Shown here in pieces: positions 57,086 to 64,000 of a stretch of 64,000 nt of DNA. Position 1 is the first letter of the stretch. Each line of letters opens with the position of its first letter. The notes under the pieces are model-generated. The model saw only the letters and a program-made list of their open reading frames with translations, was not told the origin of the DNA and did not search any database. The DNA is from Halorubrum sp. 2020YC2 (GTDB lineage Archaea; Halobacteriota; Halobacteria; Halobacteriales; Haloferacaceae), in assembly GCF_018623055.1 (NCBI RefSeq), contig NZ_CP076019.1, positions 620,001 through 684,000 of the forward strand. The letters run 5' to 3'. A program made the position numbers and the translations under genes.

Positions 57086-60000
57086 TCACTCCATCGGAAC
57101 GCGGAGTCGCACGTCGGTTCCGGCCTCCGCCGTACGAACCGAGATGTCGCCGCCGGCCTGCATGGTGATCATCCGAACCATCCACAGCCCGAGCCCGTTT
57201 CCGTGGTTGAGTGGCGTTTCCTCGCCGGTTTCGAGCGCTTCGGCTTCCATCTGCGGGAGTCCCGGTCCGTCGTCGCGCACGCTGACTTCGATCCAGCCGT
57301 CCTCCGGACTGCTGAGTTCGACCTCGACGTCGGCGTCGGGGCCCGTGTTCGCCGCGTTCTCCGCGAGCTCGCGGATCGCGTCGAGCAGCGTCGCCGGAAC
57401 GCGCGTCAGCGCGTCGGACGACACCTCGGTCGAGATCGTCGCGTCCGGGTGCTCGTCGCGAACCGGCGCCACGGCATCTGCGACCAGCGACTCGGGGTCC
57501 GCCCCCGTCGACTGGTCGATCCGCTGAGAGGCCCGGCGAACCTGCTTCACCCGCTCGGTCATCGACTCCCACTTGTCGAGGATGCGGTTGAGAATCGCCA
57601 GATGCTCCGTGCGCGCGTCCCGGTCCGATTCCTCGCACATCAACTCCGCCCAGCCCCGGACCTTCCCGAGGTCGTTCCGCATGTTGTGTCGCATCACCCG
57701 ATGGACGACGTCAAGGTGCTGCCGCTGGCGTTGCTCGGCGGAAACGTCCCGACCAGCGACCACGATCAGCGAGGTGTCGCCGTCCTCGCGCGTCACGGGT
57801 TTCACCGACAGGTCGACCGTCACCAGCCCGTTCGCGCCGCGCATCTTCGTCTCGTACCGGGTGCCCTCGCCGTCCGCGGCCTGCTCGACCGCGGTGCGGA
57901 GGTCGGTCCTCGCCGCGTCCGAGTGCTCCCACAGCGGCGTGTCGCAGAACCGCTCTCCCACGAGCGTTTCCCGCGTCTCCTCGTCGAGCGCAAACGACGT
58001 GTCGTTCAGTTCCACGATCGTGCCGTCCGGGTTCAGCAGGCCCGCGAACTGGAACGTCTGGTTGAACACGCTCTCGAACCGCCGGGCGCGCTCGCGCCTG
58101 TCGGTGACGTCGCGGAGGTACAGCAACATCCCGTCGATGGCGCCGTCGTCCAGCATGTTCTGGCACTGCCCCTCGACGTTGAGCCACTCGCCGTCGCCCG
58201 ACTCAAGCCGAAACTCCAGCTCTCGGTTCGAGTCCGGCCGGTCGACGGCCTCGAAGAACGCCTCCATCGTCTCTTTCCGGTCGGTCGGGTGCGCGTGATC
58301 GAAGAGGTTCCTGCCGACGAGGTCGTCGGGTTCGTGCGCGAGCACGCTCCGGCTCGACCCGCTGGCGTACGTGACCGTCCCGTCCGTGTCGACGACCGTG
58401 ATCACGTCGTCGGACTCCTCGACGAACCGCTCGGTCCGACGCTGCTGGCGGCGTCGCTCGGTCATGTCGTGGACGATCATCGCGTACCCGCGGAACGTCC
58501 CGTCGTCGTGGTCGAGCCGCGCGTACCGGACGTCCGCGTAGAACCGGTCGCCGTCGGCTCCAACGTACCACCCCTCGTGGGCGCTCTGGCCGGCGATCCG
58601 TGCTTGGTCCAGCAGGCGGTCGGGAAGCCCGGTCTCCCGGTCGTCGACCGGATGGAGCCCGGCGATCGACATGCCGACCGCCGCCTGTTCGCCGTATCCG
58701 AAGAGGCTCTCGGCGTTCTCGTTCCACGTCTGGATCCGTCCCTCCTCGTCGACGACGAGGAAGGCGTACTCGTCGATGCTCTCGAGCAGCAGGCGGAACC
58801 GCTCGCGCTCCGCGAACAGCTTCTGCTCGCGTTCGCTGCGTTCGGTGACGTCCTGTTGGATACCGATGTAGTTCCGGACGACCCCCCGGTCGTCGGTGAC
58901 CGGCGTGATCGAGAGCTGACTCCAGTACGGCGTGCCGTCCTTCCGGTAGTTCTGGATGTCGAGCGACACCGGTTCGTCCCGTTCAATCGCCTCGCGTAGC
59001 CGAGCCTTCTGCTCCGGGTCGGTGTCTTCGCCTTGGAGGAATCGCGGGTTCCGACCGAGCGCCTCCTCGGGCGCGTACCCCGTCACCTGCTCGAACCCGT
59101 GGTTAACGTACACCAGCGGGTTGTCGTCTCGCGTCGCGTCAGCGATCTGGATCGCGACGGTGGCCTCGTCCATCGCCCGTTCTTTCAGTTCCAGCTCACG
59201 CTCGCGCTCTTTGCGGTCCGTCTCGTCGCGCACGGTGCAGACGAGGCGGCCGTCCTCGATGATCGTCAGCGAGAGCTCCGCCGGGAACGTCGTCCCGTCG
59301 GGGCGCCGACCGGTGACTGCCCCGCGCCATCTCCCCTCGGCCTCGAGCGCCGGGAAGGCCTCGGCCTCCAGCCGCTCGATCTCGTCGTCGTCGTACAGCC
59401 GCCGCCAGCTCTCCCCGAGGAGCTGCGCTTTGCTCTCGAAGCCGTACATCTCGACGTGCGTCTCATCGATGTACGTGTACTCGTCGTCGTCGAGAACGGC
59501 CACGCCGTCGGCCGCCTGTTCGATGGCCTGCTGGAACAGCTCAAGCTCCTCCCGCTGGCGCTGCCGCTCGCTCTGGTCGCGAGCGGTACAGACGATCCGG
59601 CCGTCGTCGACGGCGGTGAGCGAGATCTCCGTCGGAAATGTCGTCCCGTCGGGGCGCCGGCCGGTGACCGTCCCGCGCCACCGCCCCTCGGCCTCAACGG
59701 CGGGTAAGGCCTCGGCCTCCAGCCGCTCGATCTCGCCGTCATCGTACAGCCGCCGCCAGCTTTTCCCGAGGAGCTGCGCCTCGCTCTCGAAGCCGTACAT
59801 CCCGACGTGCGTTTCGTCGATATACGTGTACTCCCCGTCGTCGAGGATGGCGAACCCGTCGGCGCTCTGCTCGATCGCCCGCTTGATCGACGCCAGCTGT
59901 CGCTCCCGTCGCTTCCGAGACGTGATGTCGCGGAGGACGCCCGCCGTGCCGCGGAACTCGTCGTCGCCGATCAGCGCGATGCGGTTCTCGACGATCTTGT

Positions 60001-61261
60001 GGTCCCCGTCGGTGGTGCGGAGGTCGAACTCGGCCCGTTTCGATCGCTCGTCTCCTTCGGTCAGTTCGACGATCTGTTCCCGGACGCGAGCGATGTCCGC
60101 CTCAGCCATCCCGATCGACGGATCGGCGCCGACCACCTCGTCGCCGTAGCCGAACTCCCGCTTCGCCGCCTCGTTGACGAAGGTGAACTCGCCGGCGGCG
60201 TCCAGCGCGTACACCGGGTCGTCGACCGCTTGGAGGATCGTCTCGTACCGCTCGAGCTCCTCGAGCCGGTGCCGCCGTTCGATCTCGGTTCCGACCCACT
60301 GCGCGAGGAGCTTGATGAACTCGCGCTCGCCCGCTCGGAACGGCGCCGACCGCGGCTCCTCGCTGAAGAAGGCGACCGTGCCGTAACTCGCGCCGTCGAC
60401 GAACACCGGCACACCGATGTACGCGTCCACGCCCTCCGCGGCCGAGGACGCCGCGTACTCGGTCTCGGTCACGTCGGCGAACGCCACGGGTTCGGTCGGG
60501 TTCCCGTCGAGCGTGGCCGCGCAGATCGCCTCCGCGGCGTCGAACGTCGCTCCGGTCTCGTACGTTCCGGTCCGGTCGGCGACGCTCTCGACCGTGAACG
60601 TCTCGTCCTCGACGCGAGAGAAGATCCCCACGTCGAGGTCGACGTAGTCGCGGGCGAGCGAGAGCAGCTCCGCGACCGCCGCGTCGAACTCGGCCCCCGC
60701 CATCGTCGTCTCGTGGAACTGGTGTAGCGCCGCCGCGTCGAGCGCGGCCGCGTCCCGTCGCCGCTCGCGGTCAGGTTCGCGGCTCCCCACGACTCGGTTC
60801 AGCGCCGCTGCAGCCGCCGATGCGACCCGCTCGATCAGGGCGGTCGTTCGATCGGCGGCTCCGTCCGCCGACGGGAGCGTCACGCGGAGGACGCCGTGAT
60901 GGGCGACGGGCGCAAAGAGATCCGTTGTGGCCGTGTCCCACCCCTCGGCGTCGGCCTCCGTCGCAAACTCGTCGCCCCTCGTGACCGACTCGGCTTCGAT
61001 CACGGAACGCACGACCGAAACTGGTACCGCCTCGTCTCCCGATCTGCGGACGGCCTCGGTGGTGTCAGTCGATTCGAACGTCGTCACGGCGTCGGACCCC
61101 GCGTCGAGCCCGTGGTACGTGACGGTGGCGTCAGAGAGAAGCGACCGGACGACGGAGAGCGAGCGAGCGAGGACGACGTCGGCCGACTCGGCGCCGCCGA
61201 GCGCCTCGGCGAATGCCAGCAGCTCGGCCTCCACGCCAGACCGACCAGCGGGATATTGCAT
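57086..61261 (-). CDS. Multi-domain GAF/PAS sensor histidine kinase (1391 aa)
   Basis: Domain order: GAF-like about 10-165, GAF about 180-335 (DAYIGVPVFVDGASYGTVAF), PAS about 340-455, two near-identical PAS domains about 460-580 and 580-700 (EYTYIDETHV, LLGKSWRRLYDDGEIERLEA), a LOV-like PAS about 705-820 with P739 in place of the photoactive Cys (ALGRNPRFLQGEDTDPEQ), and three more PAS about 825-1180. HisKA H1192 (VMRHNMRNDLGKVRGWAELM) and HATPase (ELAENAANTG, DDGPGLPQ, GNGLGLWMV) end it. No membrane helices, so a cytoplasmic multi-input sensor. Divergent from the next kinase. Confidence 0.88.
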   Translation of the reverse strand: MQYPAGRSGVEAELLAFAEALGGAESADVVLARSLSVVRSLLSDATVTYHGLDAGSDAVTTFESTDTTEAVRRSGDEAVPVSVVRSVIEAESVTRGDEFATEADAEGWDTATTDLFAPVAHHGVLRVTLPSADGAADRTTALIERVASAAAAALNRVVGSREPDRERRRDAAALDAAALHQFHETTMAGAEFDAAVAELLSLARDYVDLDVGIFSRVEDETFTVESVADRTGTYETGATFDAAEAICAATLDGNPTEPVAFADVTETEYAASSAAEGVDAYIGVPVFVDGASYGTVAFFSEEPRSAPFRAGEREFIKLLAQWVGTEIERRHRLEELERYETILQAVDDPVYALDAAGEFTFVNEAAKREFGYGDEVVGADPSIGMAEADIARVREQIVELTEGDERSKRAEFDLRTTDGDHKIVENRIALIGDDEFRGTAGVLRDITSRKRRERQLASIKRAIEQSADGFAILDDGEYTYIDETHVGMYGFESEAQLLGKSWRRLYDDGEIERLEAEALPAVEAEGRWRGTVTGRRPDGTTFPTEISLTAVDDGRIVCTARDQSERQRQREELELFQQAIEQAADGVAVLDDDEYTYIDETHVEMYGFESKAQLLGESWRRLYDDDEIERLEAEAFPALEAEGRWRGAVTGRRPDGTTFPAELSLTIIEDGRLVCTVRDETDRKERERELELKERAMDEATVAIQIADATRDDNPLVYVNHGFEQVTGYAPEEALGRNPRFLQGEDTDPEQKARLREAIERDEPVSLDIQNYRKDGTPYWSQLSITPVTDDRGVVRNYIGIQQDVTERSEREQKLFAERERFRLLLESIDEYAFLVVDEEGRIQTWNENAESLFGYGEQAAVGMSIAGLHPVDDRETGLPDRLLDQARIAGQSAHEGWYVGADGDRFYADVRYARLDHDDGTFRGYAMIVHDMTERRRQQRRTERFVEESDDVITVVDTDGTVTYASGSSRSVLAHEPDDLVGRNLFDHAHPTDRKETMEAFFEAVDRPDSNRELEFRLESGDGEWLNVEGQCQNMLDDGAIDGMLLYLRDVTDRRERARRFESVFNQTFQFAGLLNPDGTIVELNDTSFALDEETRETLVGERFCDTPLWEHSDAARTDLRTAVEQAADGEGTRYETKMRGANGLVTVDLSVKPVTREDGDTSLIVVAGRDVSAEQRQRQHLDVVHRVMRHNMRNDLGKVRGWAELMCEESDRDARTEHLAILNRILDKWESMTERVKQVRRASQRIDQSTGADPESLVADAVAPVRDEHPDATISTEVSSDALTRVPATLLDAIRELAENAANTGPDADVEVELSSPEDGWIEVSVRDDGPGLPQMEAEALETGEETPLNHGNGLGLWMVRMITMQAGGDISVRTAEAGTDVRLRVPME

Positions 61262-61428
61262 ACAAACGTATCAACGCGCATGATTATTATCGTATCGGTG
61301 CGACCGATCGGCGTCGGGACCGAACGGCCGCGATCCGCCTCCGAGGCAGTCAGATATTATCTCTGCGAATCAGCGCAACGCACTCAAGTAGGCGCTCGGC
61401 GTAGGTCGATTATGTGGTGTGACAGGCG
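61262..61428. promoter_or_regulatory. Divergent promoter region between the two PAS kinases
   Basis: 167 bp with AT-rich motifs just upstream of each start (ATTATTATCG near 61283-61292 for the minus gene; AGATATTATC near 61351 for the plus gene). Probably drives both kinases. Confidence 0.4.
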
Positions 61429-63954
61429 ATGAACGACGCCGGGGAATTCGCACCGGGCACGTCGGCGTCGGAAGTCCTCAGGCGAGTGACGGACCCGCTG
61501 TTCGCGCTGGACGAACGCGGCGCGCTTTCGTTCGCCAACGAGCCCGCTTCGGACCTGTTCGGGAGCGCGGACGGCGTCCCGCTGGATGAGACCGTCTGGG
61601 AGCAGCTGCGGGACAGATTCGGCGTGGAGGCCGAGGCCCGTCTCCGGGAGGCGTTCGAGGCGAGTGCGACGCGGTCTGTGACCGCGTACGACGGGACCGA
61701 CCGGCAGTGGGTCCGCATGGGGGCGCATCCGTCGGCGACCGGGATGACCGTGACAGTCTCGCCGGCGCCGGACGGCGACCGGACGCGGCTGTCGGAGGCC
61801 GCGGACGCGGCGATAGACGGTATCGCGATCCTCGACGACGAGGAGTACGTGTACATGAACGAGGCTCACGCCGCGATCTTCGATTTCGAGCCCGACGAGC
61901 TGCTCGGGAAGAGCTGGCGGCGGTTGTACGGCGACGCGGAGGAGGAGCGGATCGAACGAGAGGTGTTTCCGCAGCTCGAACGGGAGGGGGAGTGGCGCGG
62001 TGAAACCGAGGGGCGGCGCAGCGATGGGAGCGGCGTCCCCCAAGACGTCTCGCTCTCGCTTCTGGACGACGGCACCCTCGTCTGCGTGAACAAGGACATC
62101 ACCGAGCGGAAGGCCCGCGAACGGGAGCTCGAACAGACCCGCGAGTTCCTTGAGCGCGCGCAGGCGAGCGCCGCCGTCGGCGGCTGGGAGGTCGATCTCA
62201 CGACCGAATCGTTACACTGGACCGACGAGGTGTATCGGATCCACGAGTTGCCCGTCGACGCGCACATCAGTCTACAAGACGGGTTCGACTTCTACCACCC
62301 CGAGGACAGGGGGGTCGTCACCGACGCGTTCGACCGCCTCGTCGACGAGGGGGAGTCGTACGACCTCGAACTCCGGATCGTTACCGCGGCGGACCGGACG
62401 CGGTGGGTCCGGACGGTCGGCGAACCCCGGACCGACGCGAACGGGGACGTGGTCGCGGCGGTCGGCGTGTTTCAGGATATCACCGAGCGAAAGCGGCGCG
62501 ACGAACAGCTCGACCAACTCCGCGAGCGGCTCGACTTGGCGGTCGAGGGCGCTAACCTCGGCGTCTGGGACTGGGACATGACGACCGACGAGGTCGTGTT
62601 CAACGACCGGTGGGCGACGATGCTGGGCCTCTCGCCGGACGCTATCGAACCCAGTCTCGACACGTGGGAAGACCGCGTTAATCCCGATGACATCTCGCGT
62701 GTGAAGGCGGCTCTCAACGCTCACATCGAGGGCGAGACCGAGATGTACGACTGCGATCACCGGATGCGCACGGCCGAGGGCGACTGGCTGTGGATTCGGG
62801 ACGCCGGGAAGGTCGTGGACCGCGACGCCGACGGCCGCCCGACGCGGGCCGTCGGGATCCATCTCGATATCTCCGCACAGAAGGAACAGGAGGCGGCGAT
62901 CGAACGCGCCCGGAACGAGCTCCGGCAGGTAATCGACCTCGTCCCCGACCTGATCTTCGCAAAACGTGACGACGGAACGTACCTCCTCGCCAACGAAGCG
63001 ACCGCGGAGGCGTACGGGCTGACGGTCGCCGAGACGGAGGGGAGCACGGACGCTGAAATCCTCCCGGACAGCGCCCAGTCCACTCACTTCCGGGCCGACG
63101 ACCAGCGGGTGATCGAGTCGGACGAACAGCTCGAGATCCCTGAGGAAGAGTTGACGACGGCCGACGGCGAGACGCGGCTGTTTCAGACGACGAAGATTCC
63201 GTACCGGGTCGCGGGCACGGACGACGACGCCATGTTGGGATACGCTCGGGACATCACGCCGCTCCGTCGATACGAGCACCGTCTCGAACGGCAGCGGGAC
63301 AGTCTCTCCGTCCTCAACAAGATCGTTCGCCATGACATCCGCAACGCGCTCCAAGTCGTCAGCGGAAGCGCGGAACTCCTCGAGCACCGTCTCGATGCCG
63401 AGAACCACCGGCTTCTCGAGGCCATCCGGACGGCCGCCGACGAAGCGGTCGATATCACCGTCTCGGCCAGGGAAGTCACGGAACTCCTGATGGAGGCCGA
63501 CAGGGACCCCGTACCGGTGCCGCTGTCCCCCGTACTCACCCGGCAGATCAGTGCCGTCCGCTCGGGCGATCGGTCGGTCAGCGTGACGAGAGTCGGCAGG
63601 TCCGACGAGAAGCCCGTACTCGCCGACGAGATGCTGAAATCCGTCTTCAGAAACCTGTTACGCAACGCCGCGATTCACAACGACAGCGACAGCCCGTCGA
63701 TCCGCGTCTCGACGGAGGCGCTTCCGGACCGGGTCCGCGTCGCCGTCGCCGACAACGGTCCCGGGGTGCCGGACGAGTTGAAGCGGACCATCTTCAACGA
63801 GGGTACGCAGGGGATCGACAGCGACGGGACGGGGCTCGGATTGTACCTCGTCAAGACGCTCGTCGACCGCTACGGCGGCGCCGTGTGGGTCGAAGACAGC
63901 GAAAGCGGAGGGGCTCGGTTCGTCGTCGAACTGCCGCGTGCCGACGGGGAGTGA
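61429..63954 (+). CDS. Multi-PAS sensor histidine kinase (841 aa)
   Basis: No membrane helices. PAS-like domains at about 10-120, 125-235 (AIDGIAILDDEEYVYMNEAH, LLGKSWRRLYGDAEEERIER; the same module as in the divergent kinase), 240-360 (GGWEVDLTTESLHWTDEVYR), 365-490 (LGVWDWDMTTDEVVFNDRWA) and 500-615. HisKA H635 in IVRHDIRNALQVVSGSAELL; HATPase with NLLRNAAIHN, DNGPGVPDE and GTGLGLYLV. Cytoplasmic sensor; phosphoacceptor partner unknown. The 46 bases after it are the end of the window. Confidence 0.88.
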   Translation: MNDAGEFAPGTSASEVLRRVTDPLFALDERGALSFANEPASDLFGSADGVPLDETVWEQLRDRFGVEAEARLREAFEASATRSVTAYDGTDRQWVRMGAHPSATGMTVTVSPAPDGDRTRLSEAADAAIDGIAILDDEEYVYMNEAHAAIFDFEPDELLGKSWRRLYGDAEEERIEREVFPQLEREGEWRGETEGRRSDGSGVPQDVSLSLLDDGTLVCVNKDITERKARERELEQTREFLERAQASAAVGGWEVDLTTESLHWTDEVYRIHELPVDAHISLQDGFDFYHPEDRGVVTDAFDRLVDEGESYDLELRIVTAADRTRWVRTVGEPRTDANGDVVAAVGVFQDITERKRRDEQLDQLRERLDLAVEGANLGVWDWDMTTDEVVFNDRWATMLGLSPDAIEPSLDTWEDRVNPDDISRVKAALNAHIEGETEMYDCDHRMRTAEGDWLWIRDAGKVVDRDADGRPTRAVGIHLDISAQKEQEAAIERARNELRQVIDLVPDLIFAKRDDGTYLLANEATAEAYGLTVAETEGSTDAEILPDSAQSTHFRADDQRVIESDEQLEIPEEELTTADGETRLFQTTKIPYRVAGTDDDAMLGYARDITPLRRYEHRLERQRDSLSVLNKIVRHDIRNALQVVSGSAELLEHRLDAENHRLLEAIRTAADEAVDITVSAREVTELLMEADRDPVPVPLSPVLTRQISAVRSGDRSVSVTRVGRSDEKPVLADEMLKSVFRNLLRNAAIHNDSDSPSIRVSTEALPDRVRVAVADNGPGVPDELKRTIFNEGTQGIDSDGTGLGLYLVKTLVDRYGGAVWVEDSESGGARFVVELPRADGE

Positions 63955-64000
63955 GACGGGCCGGGGCAAGCGAGTGAGATCGATCGAGGCAGACGGTCGC

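Overview
The window is chromosomal DNA of an extremely halophilic archaeon (class Halobacteria). The evidence is very GC-rich coding DNA with acidic proteins, an archaeal-type initiator tRNA-Met, aIF2-beta, diphthamide genes (dph2, dph6), the haloarchaeal glucose dehydrogenase gdh next to its regulator gene gfcR, an XPD-type helicase, Tat-type lipoprotein signals, and TATA boxes about 25 nt upstream of start codons (leaderless mRNAs). A Halorubrum-like genus is my inference from general resemblance, not a search result.

Layout. 1-245: tail of coaBC. 396-9764: one tightly overlapping nine-gene operon for a multisubunit Mrp/Mnh cation/proton antiporter (E-F-G-DUF4040-B-C-D1-D2-D3) with three NuoL/M/N-like subunits. 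9807-22526: core metabolism and housekeeping: HTH and NRDE genes, gdh-gfcR, a glutaredoxin, dph6, glutamate dehydrogenase, a CitE-like lyase divergent from a MaoC hydratase, a CYTH protein, a long FKBP isomerase, a RecA/KaiC-like protein with a degenerate P-loop, and a ParA/MinD-like ATPase. 22645-24083: an IS1341-type tnpB element with a candidate omega-RNA end, inserted flush with the 3' end of a ylbF-like gene. 24521-49440: mostly single housekeeping genes: esterase, dph2, MetE-like, LOG-like, HAD, XPD-like helicase, PepQ, aIF2-beta, initiator tRNA, acyl-CoA ligase, DsbA-like, MFS, TyrA, Rsm22-like, SRAP, GDPD, exonuclease, two beta-propeller proteins, a bactofilin, and several small proteins.

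49441-57085 is an accessory region with lower GC content in much of it. It holds a decayed vapBC pair, an IS6-family transposase with two nonsense codons, a 5'-truncated TbsP-like regulator, an IS4-type transposase tail, an 18-nt perfect palindrome, and two histidine kinases. 57086-63954 holds two further, divergent multi-PAS histidine kinases. These share a near-identical PAS module, and one carries a LOV-like PAS whose photoactive cysteine is proline.

The most interesting unexplained signal is a family of dispersed, structured, non-coding repeats at 13371-13708, 18103-18409 and 26561-26762. All three lie in the same orientation, start after a TTATAA-like box, and share sequence blocks. They also contain hairpins whose sequences differ between copies while base pairing is kept, as expected for an RNA gene family or an RNA-encoding non-autonomous mobile element. 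A second RNA-like signal is an orphan copy of the tnpB-associated terminal stem-loop at 22645-22683.

All calls come from reading the sequence and from memory of protein families; no database search was run.
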